Shown: positions 44,569 to 53,750, numbered from the stretch's first letter. The stretch is 64,000 nt of DNA from Variovorax paradoxus (GCF_029919115.1 NZ_CP123990.1:3162001-3226000); one strand, 5' to 3'. Notes: a model not told the origin generated them from the sequence alone. Numbers and translations: made by a program.

Positions 44569-47389
44569 TCTCGTTGAATGCGCTGGCCGCGCCCGCCGAA
44601 CCACCCGCAGCGGCGCCTATCGTTGCCCCCATGGCCATGACGATTGCCTGCTTGACCGGCACGGGAATGTCGAGCCCAGCGATCTGTTCGCCGATCATCG
44701 GAATGGCAACGCTCGACGCCGCCGCACCAGCCGCACCCGCCGCGCCACCAGTGAGCCCGCCTACCACTGCATGCGCAGCGATGCGGTATGCACCGCCTTC
44801 TTTCCAGTTGCTCGCGATCTCGTCAGCCTGTGCATACAGCGTGGCCTTGGTGGCGGGGTCAGTTGCCTTGGCTGCCTGCTCGTACAGAGCTTTGGATTCG
44901 TCCAGCTTGCGGTTGGCGTAGGCTCCGACTTCCCGTGAAGCGTTCTGGCCAAACTCGGCCGTAATCTGCGCCTGCGCCTGCACGTCCTTGATGATGGTCT
45001 GCGTGTTCCAGTCCTTGATCAGCGTGCCGGTGCTGCTGTTGTCCCCGGTCCTGACGCTCTGGTCGCCCGCAATTCCCGAGATGCCGGACCTCGTGACGCT
45101 GGTCTGGCTATTGCCGCTGACGCTGCCCGCGCCCGCACTGCCACCGGGCCGGCTGTTCGGTCCCGACCACGCCGAGTTCATCTCCGTGGCGGGTGTCGTT
45201 GCCGTCGCAGCCTGCGGTGCCGTGGTGTAGCCAATGCCAACGCTGCCGCTGACCGAATAGCTGCTGCCACTCGACTGGCTCACGTTCTGCAAGTCGCTCA
45301 TGGTGAGCGTACCGCCCGTGCTGAAGCTGTTCTTGCCTGCATCGATGGCCGCCTGCGTGCTCTCGATCACCGCCCCCTTCAGGTCGGTGTTGCCCGCCAC
45401 CTTCACGTCGAAGCCGCCATCGCCGGCCTTGATGCCCGACTGCACGGCCGGGCTGATGAAGATGCCGTCCGCCTTGGCCCCGGCGGCGCTGGCCCCCACG
45501 GTGGCCACCACGCCGTAGCAGATCGGCGGAATGCACAAGCTCAGGTTGAAGCCCGAGCTGCTTTGGCGCGACTGGCCCACGCTCGCGTCCTGCAGGCTCT
45601 CGATGTTCAGGTTGCCGCCCACGTCGGCCGTGACCCGGTTGGCTTCGACGATGCCGCCGCGCATGTTCAGGTCGCCGCCCGAGACGATGTTGACGGCCTT
45701 GCCGCCGCTGACCTGCGTGGCGTTGTAGCTGGTCTCGTTCTGGTTGTTCTTGCCCTTGCCGTTGCTCACGCCCAACTGGATGCTGAAGCCGTTCTGCGCG
45801 CCGGCCCCGAAGGTGACGCCCACGTTGGCGCCATGGCTGGAGTTCTGGCCGACCGTCGCGCTGGTGTTCTTGCTGGCCTCCAGCGAGATGTCGTTGTCGG
45901 CCGCCAGGTTGACGGTATTGCCTGCCGCAATGGTGGAGCCCACGGCGCGGATGTTGGAGTCCTTGCCGCCGCCCGTGGCCACGATGTTGACGTTGTTCGA
46001 GCCCACTACGCTGGAGCCCACGGCCTCGCTGCTGTTGCTGAAACTGGTCGCCTGACTGGTGTTGCGGCTGACGCTCACGCTCACCCCGTAGCTCAGCCCG
46101 CCGGCTCCGCCTGCGAGCGCACTGGCAGCGTCGTAGGCCTGCTTGCCGCTCATGGCCAGGTTGACGGCACCCAGGGCCTGCATGCGGCCATCGCCGGTGT
46201 CGCCCATGGCCTTGATGGTGTTGGAGCCACCTCTGAGCGTGTCCGTGCTGATGCCCATGAAGCTCGCGCTGCCGCCCAGCTTGCTGCTGGAACTGCGCTG
46301 CATCGTCATGCTCTGCTCGGTGTTGAAGGCCTCGTTGATGGTGACGTTCTTCGCAAGGATGTTGACGTCGCCGCCTGCGAGCGGGCCGGCCTGTCCCGCA
46401 GCCATCACGCTGCTGGCGGTCTGGCGGTATTCGTTGCCGGCCACCAGCGTGATGTCACCCGTCAGGCTGGCCACCTGGCTGGCCTGCTGGGTGGTGCGGC
46501 TGGTGGTCTGGGCGCCGAAGTCTTTGATGTGGCCCAACCCAGGCTGCGACCAGGAACCGATAAAGCCGCTCTTGGCGTTGGCCGAGGAACTGCTGCTGAA
46601 CTCGGTGTTCTGGGCGCTCTCGATGGTGAGGTTGCGACCGGCCAGCATGGTGATGTTGCCGTCGGCCACGACGGTCGCCGCTTGCAAGGTGGTGTCGCGC
46701 CCGCTGACGGTCTGCAGGTTGCCGGCCGAGATGGTGGTGCCGACCGCTTGGGTCGTGATATCAACGCTGGTGCTGTTGCCCGAATTCTTGCGGTTGCCGT
46801 AGCCGCCGACCGGCCCGCCGGCATCGGAGGCCAAGGCCCAGGCGCGCGACAAGGCCGTGCTGCTGGTGCGCTGCTGGCTGGCGTGCAGTTCGGTGCTGCT
46901 GCTGGTGGCGGTCGTGAGATTGATGTCGCGGCCGGCCGACAGGCTCATGGCTTCATCAGAGTGAAGCTGTGCGGCCTGCAGGTTGATGTCGTTGCCGGCC
47001 ACTGCAGCCACTGCCTTGCCGCTCAGGCTGCTGGAGAGCACCTCGGTGGTGGTGGTGCTGTCGAGGGTGCTGGAACTGCTCTTCCTGAACAGGCCGTTGG
47101 AAGTTTTCTGCGTGGCCGTCGCAACGCTGGTGGTGGTCTGGCCCGCGGTCAGGTTGATGTCGTTCTTGGCCGTGGCAACCAAGGCGCCGTCGGTGCTCTG
47201 AACGGCACTCGCGCGGATGTTCAGGTTATTGCCGGCCGCGAGGCGCACGTTGTCCTGCCCCTGGATGACCGAACCGACTTCCCGGCTTTGCGAGGCGGCT
47301 ACAGCTGTCTGCTTGCCTGTGTGCGCCATGGCACTAGACTCGGTCACAGTCCCCATGTTGATGTCGCGGGCCCGCGCCCACCGCGGCAC
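43769..47389 (-). CDS. C-terminal part of BcpA/FhaA (CdiA-like), downstream of a frameshift
   Basis: About 1,200 residues continuing the hemagglutinin exoprotein after a one-base frameshift. It holds FHA-2 type repeats (LAAGNNLNIRASAVQ, LSAGRDINLTTATSS, LVAGNEYRQTASSV), a hydrophobic Ala/Gly-rich pre-toxin stretch (AAGAAGAAASSVAIPMIGEQ), the ASAFNETTNNYLTAANLLSR junction typical of CdiA proteins near 44560, and a small toxin domain at the end. Without the frameshift it would be the same protein as the N-terminal part; alone it lacks any signal peptide and could not be exported. A restart at the ATG at 47356 is possible. If the frameshift is a sequencing artefact, the true gene runs 53420-43769, about 3,216 residues. 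Confidence 0.85.
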   Translation of the reverse strand: MPRWARARDINMGTVTESSAMAHTGKQTAVAASQSREVGSVIQGQDNVRLAAGNNLNIRASAVQSTDGALVATAKNDINLTAGQTTTSVATATQKTSNGLFRKSSSSTLDSTTTTEVLSSSLSGKAVAAVAGNDINLQAAQLHSDEAMSLSAGRDINLTTATSSSTELHASQQRTSSTALSRAWALASDAGGPVGGYGNRKNSGNSTSVDITTQAVGTTISAGNLQTVSGRDTTLQAATVVADGNITMLAGRNLTIESAQNTEFSSSSSANAKSGFIGSWSQPGLGHIKDFGAQTTSRTTQQASQVASLTGDITLVAGNEYRQTASSVMAAGQAGPLAGGDVNILAKNVTINEAFNTEQSMTMQRSSSSKLGGSASFMGISTDTLRGGSNTIKAMGDTGDGRMQALGAVNLAMSGKQAYDAASALAGGAGGLSYGVSVSVSRNTSQATSFSNSSEAVGSSVVGSNNVNIVATGGGKDSNIRAVGSTIAAGNTVNLAADNDISLEASKNTSATVGQNSSHGANVGVTFGAGAQNGFSIQLGVSNGKGKNNQNETSYNATQVSGGKAVNIVSGGDLNMRGGIVEANRVTADVGGNLNIESLQDASVGQSRQSSSGFNLSLCIPPICYGVVATVGASAAGAKADGIFISPAVQSGIKAGDGGFDVKVAGNTDLKGAVIESTQAAIDAGKNSFSTGGTLTMSDLQNVSQSSGSSYSVSGSVGIGYTTAPQAATATTPATEMNSAWSGPNSRPGGSAGAGSVSGNSQTSVTRSGISGIAGDQSVRTGDNSSTGTLIKDWNTQTIIKDVQAQAQITAEFGQNASREVGAYANRKLDESKALYEQAAKATDPATKATLYAQADEIASNWKEGGAYRIAAHAVVGGLTGGAAGAAGAAASSVAIPMIGEQIAGLDIPVPVKQAIVMAMGATIGAAAGGSAGAASAFNETTNNYLTAANLLSRDQKIKACQASGDPACEVRILQEYDVTSAKNTGELKRSSLIEKQYLEQMRGDLEQLLLNPNVSEETKQQARKSINEINTAVNVIEKAPVIRDAAEVGLIAVDVALLGELAVARTLTTAVVKEFVLKRTGTSMSDSAAAKLTNDFYRDGVDATAWTVGKAGSMENNATGHWIKHGTEFPEFPSLAQYAEAAQNFVVNPPIGTLTKTARNGDVLLYDVSTNTFAVRTADGVPRTMFRPDPAAHGFRSNIDFWNSK

Positions 47390-50300
47390 TGCCCCCGCTG
47401 ACCAATGCGGCGCCGATCAGGTTGACGTCTCGTCCGGCTGACGCGATCAGAGTTCCGCCGGGGTTCGTCACATAGACGCCCGCCACGCGGTCGATGGTGG
47501 TGGTGCTGACCAGTCCACCCGCACCGCTCGCGCTTTGCGTGGTCGTGCGGATGTTGATATCACGCCCGGCCGTCAGCACGGCGGAGTCTCGTGCCGTGAT
47601 GCTGCCGCCAATGTTGTTAAGGTCGTTGCGGGCATTGATGCCGATGCTGCCGCCGACAATCCGGCCGCCCAGGTTGTTGACGTTTTCGGCGTCGATCTTG
47701 ACCAGACTGCGGCCAGCGATCGTGCCGGTATTGACAAGGTCGCCCGTGCTCTTGATGACGGTCGCATCGGCGCTCAGCAGCGATCCCGATCCATCGATGT
47801 CGCCCGGCCGCACGCGGACATAGACCTGAGACACCAGCACCTGCTGCGTCGTCCCATCCGGCAAGGTCACCGTCTGCTCGACCAGCCACACGATGTCGCT
47901 AGTCAGCTGCGCCATCTGCGCCGCACTCAGGCCGACGCCAGGACGCAGACCGTATTCCTTGGCGAAGGTCACGCCGGCGTTCATCAGCGCAGTGTACTGG
48001 TCGTCGTCGTTGTTGAATCCGTCGAGGTAACGGTAGCCCGTGAGCTGCGCGACCTGTTCACGGATGAGCTTCTGCTCGTAGAAGCCGTCGCCCAGCCGCT
48101 TGAGGATGTTGTTGGGGTCCTGGCCGAGGTTGTTCAGCAGGTAGTCGCTGCTGAGCCACTGGCGGTAGTTCGCGAACCGCGGGTCGGTCTCGATCAGGTA
48201 GCCGCCGGGCCCGGCGTGGATGCCGAACAGGCTGGCATTGGGCAGGCGCGTGTTCGGCAGGCTGGTGCGCACGACCATGGGGACGGTCTGGGCGCCTGCG
48301 CCTGCGGTCCCGCCGGCCGCGCCTGCCGCGGTGCCCGAGGTCGGTGCAACCCCGCCGACATTGGCAGGCACTTGGACGATGACCTCTGCACCACCGGCGC
48401 CATTGACGCCGCCGGTGGCGCCCGCATTGGCATTTGCGCCGCCGATGGGCGCAGCCCCCGCGTTGTAGCCCTTCGTGGCGTTGAGGTTGGACTTGTACTC
48501 ATAACCACCCAGGGGAATCTGCTGCGGCGGCATTGGAAGGACGACCGTCTCCTGAAAAACTCCGAAGCGGTCATACACGGCCGCCACATCCAGCGTGGTG
48601 CTTTGACCGGTCAGCTGCGGACCCGCTTCATAGTCGTTGGCATAGATGGTGCCGCCCGCGAGTACCTTGCTGTTCTCGTTGTACAAGTGTCCATTCACGT
48701 TCATGTCGCCACCCGCGACGATGCGCGCAGGGGCCGCGTCGACTGCGGTGTCGGCCGTGACCGTGGCCGCGTGCTTCCAGGTGCCCCAGACATTGCCACC
48801 CGGGTTCAGCAAGGCGCCCTGGCTGCCGTCGGGATTGCGTGCCCACACATAGGTCTGCCCCTGGATGGCGATGACGTCCTCGGGCAAGAAGATGCCCACC
48901 CCTTCGATATTGATCGTGTCATAGGCCAGTGGGGTCGTCGTCTGCGGCCCCAGCTTGATGTGCGTGTCCTTGTTGTTGATCTGCGCCATCGCGATCGACA
49001 TGTCGCCCAGGGACTCGATGTCCGCACTCAGGTTGTTGAGCACGGCGCCCTGGCCGGTGGCTTGGCGATTGGCGTCGAGCGCTCCGCCGATGTTCATCGA
49101 GCCTGCGGCCAGGCCGCCGCTGAAGATCAGCGCGTGCTCGCGGTTATTGATGGTGCCCGCGCCGATGTCCAGGGTGTCGCGTGCGGCGATGGTGCCGGCC
49201 TTGGTCACGCCGTTGACCATCTCGGCTTCGTTGTTGAGCGTGCCCGCGGCAATGGAAATCGCATCGCCGTAGATGCGGCCGGTGCCGATGTTGTTCAGCG
49301 TGCCCGCATCGATCTGCGTGGCGCCTTGGCTGTCGATCAGGCCGCGGTTGGTCAATGTCCCCGCGACATTGACGACGGTGTCCGTCCCCGACATCTCCGC
49401 ATTGGCCGTGTTGTCCACGTTGTTGCCGCCGATGGTGAGCGTCTGGCCCGCCAGCAGCTTGCCGTTGTTCGTGAAGTTGCCGGTGGTGGTGTAGCTCAGG
49501 TTGCCATTGGCGGCCACCTCGCCGTTGTTCACGATGTCCTGGGTGAGCGCGATGCCCAGGTCCTGGCCCGCGACAGCTTTGCCGTCGCCGCTGAAGGTGG
49601 CGGCGTCGATCTGCAGGCTCTTGTCGGCCACCAGCGTGCCGCCGGTGTTCACCAGGTTGAGCGTCTTGGCGCCGGGGTTGGCCGTGTTGGGATCGACGAT
49701 CTTGAGCGTGTCACCCGCCGAGATCAATCCATTCGTGTTGTTGACGGTGCCGCCGCTGGTGAGGGTGGCGTTGACGTCGGCGCGGATGGCACCCGAGGTG
49801 TTGTCAAGGTTCCCCGCGCCGATGACCACGTTCCGGCCTTCGATGCCTTGGTTGGTGCCGAGGGTATTGGTGTTGACGATGCTGCCGGCGTTCAGCGTCG
49901 TCGTGGCTGCCGAGCGGATCAGGCCCTTGGTATTGGTCAGCGTTCCCGCGTTGATGCCGAGGTTTCCCACCGCCAGTGTCTCGCCGCCGGTGTTGTCGTA
50001 GCCTGCGCCGTTGGTGTCGATTGCCACCGTGGACTGGCCGAGCACCTGGCCTTTGCCCGTGTTGGAGAAGGCCTGCGTATCGGCGATCAATGCGTTCTTC
50101 GCGCCGATGAAGCCGGCGTTGTTGTTGACCGCCCCGACGGTCAGCGCGAGCGTATCGCCGCTGGTGATGCCGCCTTGGCCATTGGTATAGCCGGACGCGT
50201 TGGTGTTGGTGAGCACCTGACCATTCGTATTGATGGTCATGGCGGCGCCGCTTTGCAGCAGGCCTGTGTCGTTGTTCAGCGCACCGGACCTCACGTCGAC

Positions 50301-53300
50301 GGTGGTGGTTGCTGCCAACGTGCCCTTCGCACTGTTGTCCAGTGCATTGCCGTGCGTATCCACCAACAGGCTGTTGCCGAAGACCTTGCCCGACTGGTTG
50401 GTCAGGCCGCCATTGCTCAACGTGGTCGCGCCGCCGGCTTGCAGGGTGCCGCCGTTGTTCGTCGTCGCGCCGGTGGTCGTGACATTCAGGTTGCCGGTGA
50501 CGGCGGCGGTTGTTCCTGCGCTGTTGTCCAGGCTGGCCGCGGTCAGCGTCGTGTTGCCGTTCGCGGCCAGCGTGCCGCCCACGTTGGTCGCCGCCCCGCC
50601 GATGGTGGCGCTCAGGTCGCCGACCGCGGTCACGCTGCCCGCGTTGTTGTTCAGGCTGCCCGCCGCGATGGTGGTGCTGCCGCCCGCGCCGATCACGCCC
50701 TGGTTGCTGTTGTCGAGCAAGCCGCCCACGGTCAGGCCGAGATCGGAAGTCTCGGCAGCCCGAATGGTGCCGCCCTGGTTGACCAGGCTGCCGGCCGCGA
50801 TGGTCGTGTTGCCGTTACTGGCCAGCGTCCCGCCGCTGTTGTCCACGGCGCCCACCACCGTGACGCGCGTGGCGTCGGTGCCGGTCTGCACGATCTGGGC
50901 ACCAGTGCGGTTGCCGAGCGACCCGGCGTCGATGGTGATCTGCTTGGCGCTGATCGCGGCCTTGGTGCCATCCTGGCTGAAGGCGCCCGACATGGCGACC
51001 GTCAATGCGCCGTTGGCCGTGATCTGGCCGTCGGTGCTGCTGTAGCTGCCGCCCGCGACGGCGAGCGTGCCGGCGCCGGCATGCTCGATCTTGCCGGCTG
51101 CGTTGGTGATGCTGGTGCCTTGCAGCGTGAGGTCCTGGCCGTTGCTGGCGATGCGGCCACCGTCGTTGTTCAGGGTGCCGCCGGTGGCGATGGTCGTTGC
51201 GCCCGTGCCGGTCTGCACGATCTCGCCGCCGTCCGTGTTGGCGAGGTTCGAGACGCTGATCTGCAGTTGGGCGGCGTTCAGCTGGCCGGCGCTGTTCACG
51301 AGCGTCTGGCCGGGCTGCGCATTGGCCGTGATGGCCAAGGTGCCGGGGGTGGCCACGGTGGCCCCGCTGGTGGTCACGTCGCCCTGGGTGGCGGTGACGG
51401 CGATGTGGGCGGCGCCCGTCTGGCTGCCGGAGAGGTCGACAAAGGCGCCCTGCAACGCCAGCTTGCCGCCGGCGGCGTTGGTGCCTGTGGAGGTCAACCC
51501 TTGAGCCGCCGTGACATTCAGGTCGCCCGTGCTTTGCAGCGATCCCTTGGTGCCCTCGAGGCTGCCGGTCTGGATGGTGAGGTTCGCACCGCTCCCAATG
51601 TGACCGTCGGTGTTCAACAGCTGCTGGCCGATGGTGGCCTGGACATTGCCGCCGGCCGACTGGATCGTGCCCTGGCTGTTGTTCAGGGACTGGCCGGTGA
51701 CGGTCAGGCCCTGGTTCGAGGCCAGCGTGCCGGCGGTGTTGTTCACCGCGCCCGCCACGTTCGCGGTCAGTGCGCCTGTGGCCGAGATCGTTCCGCGCGT
51801 GTTGTCGGCCTGGCCGCCCACGGTCAGGGTGGCGTCGGACGCACTGGTCAGCTTGCCGTCGACATTGACCAGATCGCCCGTGGTCGCAATGTTCAGGCTG
51901 CCCGCGTTCAGCGTCCCACCGGTGTTGTCCAGCTGGCCCACGTTGGCGCTGAAGCTGTTGCTGACGTTGAGCGTCCCGCCCGCGTTGCTGAAGGTCGGGC
52001 CCGTGACCGCCATGCTGGCCACCGACAGCGAGCCGCCCGCATTGTTGATCTGCGGGGTGTTCAGTGTGACCGGGCCGCCAGCGTAGATCTTGCCGCCGTC
52101 ATTGAGGATGGCGCCTGCCGCGGTGAGGGTGCCGGGCGATGTGGGCACATACGGCGCCGGTGCGGGTGAGGCTGTGCCGCTGGTGCCGGAAGTGGCGCCG
52201 GTGGTCGTCGTTCCGGTGCCGGCCGCGCCTGTACCGGTTCCGGTGCTCATGCCGCCGCTGGTGCCGGTGGTTCCCGGTGCTGGCGCCGGCTCGATGCCGA
52301 TGACCCCGCCGTTCGTGTTGGACAGCACCGGTGCCGTGATCGCGAGCCCCACGCTGCTGGTCTGGCGGATCGTTCCACCGCGGTTGTCGATGTCGCCGGC
52401 GCTGGCGAGCTCGAGGCGCGTGCCTTCGAGGGTGCCGGTGTTCTCGATCCGTCCAGCTGCGGTCACGATGAGATTGCCATTGCTCGCGCCGATGCTGCCG
52501 GCATTGCGCACGCCGAGGCCGGCCTCGGTGCCGATGAGGGTGATCTTGCCGGCGTACATGCCGCCGAGCGCGGCCGCGTCCAGGGCGAAGGTGGGTGCCG
52601 TTCCGGTGCCGCTGGTTGGCGTGATCTGGCTGTGGTCGGCGCTGATCTGGTTCGCGCCTGTGACCACCTTGAGGTCGGTCGCGTAGATGGCTGCATTGAC
52701 CTGCACGGCGCGCGCGAGGATGGCCGCGTAGTCGGTCTTGCTGGCATCCAGGCCCGCACCATCGATGGTGACGGTGCCGCCTCGCACGAGGAAGCTATCG
52801 AGGCCGCCGATGGCGTTGAATTGCGGCGTGCCCGTGGTCACCGTGGTGCGGCTGGCATTGATGAAGCCGCCGCCGTTGATGCTGATGCCTGCAGGATTGG
52901 CGATGATTACTTCGGCACGCTGCCCCGCGACTTCGATGTAGCCGCGCAGCTGGCTGGGGCTGCCGCCGTTCACCTCGTTGACGATGATGCGTGCGGGGCC
53001 GGTCGCGAGATACGGATTGCCCTGGACGATGCCGCCGAGCTGCGTGCCTACATTTGTTCTGCTGTTGTTCAGGACGGCGCCATTGGGGGCCACGTTGAAC
53101 TGCTGGTACACATTGCGCGAAACACCGGCGGCGCTGGGCGTCTGGATGTTGACGAGCGGCACGCCGTTGGGCGCGACCATCACGGTGGGCCGCAGGTTGC
53201 CGGGAACGGTGGGGGCGCCGACGATCTGGGCTTGAGCGGGCGAGGCTGACAGCATGCCCGCGAGCGCGGCGCCCACGAGCATGGGCGCAAAGGCTGCGGA

Positions 53301-53420
53301 ACCGGCCACTACTGTGGTGGCCTTGGAAGCGCCTTTGCCGGTGGTGGCCGCCGCCTCGTGAACGACAACCCGCATTGCGCGCGCCGCGCTCCATATCACT
53401 CTAAAAAAATGCTTATTCAT
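47334..53420 (-). CDS. bcpA: N-terminal part of BcpA/FhaA (CdiA-like) exoprotein
   Basis: A 2,028-residue secreted filament. Residues 1-25 (MNKHFFRVIWSAARAMRVVV) form an extended signal peptide region and export cleavage is near ASPAQAQ at 64. The TPS domain (residues 66 to about 310) contains NPYL (in GGIVQGNPYLATG) and NPAGI (IIANPAGISINGGGFINASR), the NPNL/NPNG-type motifs read by TpsB. A Thr/Gly/Pro-rich linker near residue 400 is followed by dozens of FHA-1 beta-helix repeats (LDNTGGTLNAGSLNIATTGD), then a region with LFGIHAGPGGYLIETDPRF and NYRQWLSSDYLLNNL, as in other CdiA proteins. The start at 53420 follows a GGGAAGAAG site. It ends early because of a frameshift at about 47370. Confidence 0.9.
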   Translation of the reverse strand: MNKHFFRVIWSAARAMRVVVHEAAATTGKGASKATTVVAGSAAFAPMLVGAALAGMLSASPAQAQIVGAPTVPGNLRPTVMVAPNGVPLVNIQTPSAAGVSRNVYQQFNVAPNGAVLNNSRTNVGTQLGGIVQGNPYLATGPARIIVNEVNGGSPSQLRGYIEVAGQRAEVIIANPAGISINGGGFINASRTTVTTGTPQFNAIGGLDSFLVRGGTVTIDGAGLDASKTDYAAILARAVQVNAAIYATDLKVVTGANQISADHSQITPTSGTGTAPTFALDAAALGGMYAGKITLIGTEAGLGVRNAGSIGASNGNLIVTAAGRIENTGTLEGTRLELASAGDIDNRGGTIRQTSSVGLAITAPVLSNTNGGVIGIEPAPAPGTTGTSGGMSTGTGTGAAGTGTTTTGATSGTSGTASPAPAPYVPTSPGTLTAAGAILNDGGKIYAGGPVTLNTPQINNAGGSLSVASMAVTGPTFSNAGGTLNVSNSFSANVGQLDNTGGTLNAGSLNIATTGDLVNVDGKLTSASDATLTVGGQADNTRGTISATGALTANVAGAVNNTAGTLASNQGLTVTGQSLNNSQGTIQSAGGNVQATIGQQLLNTDGHIGSGANLTIQTGSLEGTKGSLQSTGDLNVTAAQGLTSTGTNAAGGKLALQGAFVDLSGSQTGAAHIAVTATQGDVTTSGATVATPGTLAITANAQPGQTLVNSAGQLNAAQLQISVSNLANTDGGEIVQTGTGATTIATGGTLNNDGGRIASNGQDLTLQGTSITNAAGKIEHAGAGTLAVAGGSYSSTDGQITANGALTVAMSGAFSQDGTKAAISAKQITIDAGSLGNRTGAQIVQTGTDATRVTVVGAVDNSGGTLASNGNTTIAAGSLVNQGGTIRAAETSDLGLTVGGLLDNSNQGVIGAGGSTTIAAGSLNNNAGSVTAVGDLSATIGGAATNVGGTLAANGNTTLTAASLDNSAGTTAAVTGNLNVTTTGATTNNGGTLQAGGATTLSNGGLTNQSGKVFGNSLLVDTHGNALDNSAKGTLAATTTVDVRSGALNNDTGLLQSGAAMTINTNGQVLTNTNASGYTNGQGGITSGDTLALTVGAVNNNAGFIGAKNALIADTQAFSNTGKGQVLGQSTVAIDTNGAGYDNTGGETLAVGNLGINAGTLTNTKGLIRSAATTTLNAGSIVNTNTLGTNQGIEGRNVVIGAGNLDNTSGAIRADVNATLTSGGTVNNTNGLISAGDTLKIVDPNTANPGAKTLNLVNTGGTLVADKSLQIDAATFSGDGKAVAGQDLGIALTQDIVNNGEVAANGNLSYTTTGNFTNNGKLLAGQTLTIGGNNVDNTANAEMSGTDTVVNVAGTLTNRGLIDSQGATQIDAGTLNNIGTGRIYGDAISIAAGTLNNEAEMVNGVTKAGTIAARDTLDIGAGTINNREHALIFSGGLAAGSMNIGGALDANRQATGQGAVLNNLSADIESLGDMSIAMAQINNKDTHIKLGPQTTTPLAYDTINIEGVGIFLPEDVIAIQGQTYVWARNPDGSQGALLNPGGNVWGTWKHAATVTADTAVDAAPARIVAGGDMNVNGHLYNENSKVLAGGTIYANDYEAGPQLTGQSTTLDVAAVYDRFGVFQETVVLPMPPQQIPLGGYEYKSNLNATKGYNAGAAPIGGANANAGATGGVNGAGGAEVIVQVPANVGGVAPTSGTAAGAAGGTAGAGAQTVPMVVRTSLPNTRLPNASLFGIHAGPGGYLIETDPRFANYRQWLSSDYLLNNLGQDPNNILKRLGDGFYEQKLIREQVAQLTGYRYLDGFNNDDDQYTALMNAGVTFAKEYGLRPGVGLSAAQMAQLTSDIVWLVEQTVTLPDGTTQQVLVSQVYVRVRPGDIDGSGSLLSADATVIKSTGDLVNTGTIAGRSLVKIDAENVNNLGGRIVGGSIGINARNDLNNIGGSITARDSAVLTAGRDINIRTTTQSASGAGGLVSTTTIDRVAGVYVTNPGGTLIASAGRDVNLIGAALVSGGSAAVGAGPRHQHGDCDRV
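47368..47373 (-). other. frameshift point in bcpA/fhaA
   Basis: Just before its stop the N-terminal frame reads LVSGGSAAVGAG then PRHQH, whereas the other frame continues RDINMGTVTESSA, the repeat pattern GAGRDIN seen many times in this protein. One extra base in the GGGCCC run at 47368-47373 accounts for the switch. It may be a real mutation, phase variation or a sequencing slip in a GC-rich run. Confidence 0.85.
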
Positions 53421-53487
53421 CTCGTTCTTCTTCCCTGATCGATCCGGTGACAGCGACAACACACAGCGCGCAGGCGGCATGTTGAAT

Positions 53488-53507
53488 TGCCGACGTCTAC
53501 GTCGGCA
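53488..53507. promoter_or_regulatory. 20-bp palindrome upstream of bcpA
   Basis: TGCCGACGTCTACGTCGGCA is a perfect palindrome of 9-bp arms around a central CT, 68 bases upstream of the bcpA start codon. Length and perfection suit the site of a dimeric regulator (LuxR/FixJ-like sites are of this size), but no regulator gene is next to it and the protein is unknown. Confidence 0.5.
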
Positions 53508-53636
53508 GGCCCGGATTCTGGGTTCGAGATGCCGCCAGAAGTGCTAACGAATCTGAAGGTGCGCAGATTGAGCCGAAAAGCGCCACATATCGCACACGCG
53601 CAACCAGTGGAGATGAATCATTAAGTAGTCATCGAT

Positions 53637-53711
53637 GTGACTCGGCGGCTACGATTTCGGCCGGTAGCCACGAGTCACGAATCCCTCCTCCCTGAGTGAG
53701 GCTACCTTTTT
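53637..53711. other. competing hairpins around a nine-codon ORF
   Basis: GTGACTCG (53637-53644) pairs with CGAGTCAC (53671-53678) and GGCTAC (53647-53652) with GTAGCC (53664-53669), giving a 42-base stem-loop. The segment GGTAGCC (53663-53669) can instead pair with GGCTACC (53700-53706), followed on the plus strand by TTTTT. On the minus strand this region carries a strong GGGAGGAGGG ribosome site, then GTG at 53678 and a frame MTRGYRPKS ending at 53649. One arm holds the start codon and part of the ORF. This looks like a switch, but direction and role are unknown. Confidence 0.45.
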
Positions 53712-53712
53712 G

Positions 53713-53750
53713 ACCCGCCTCGACGAACCTCGTCCTGGCGGGTTTCTTTT
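53713..53750 (+). terminator. terminator-like hairpin, plus strand
   Basis: ACCCGCC (53713-53719) pairs with GGCGGGT (53737-53743), with an inner GACGA/TCGTC pair in the loop, then TTTCTTTTT. It reads as a terminator only on the plus strand, where no gene is seen upstream before the divergent bcpA; it may end a small RNA or antisense transcript. Confidence 0.55.

Noticed and set aside
42764..47389. Mobile element carrying the toxin and immunity genes
   Set aside because: No transposase, integrase or flanking direct repeats were seen; composition change is better explained by homologous exchange at the toxin tip.
47535..52169. Plus-strand open frame of 1,544 codons opposite bcpA
   Set aside because: It is the reverse complement of a repeat-rich, GC-rich gene with strict codon-position bias; no family match, no ribosome site, and composition mirrors the sense gene.
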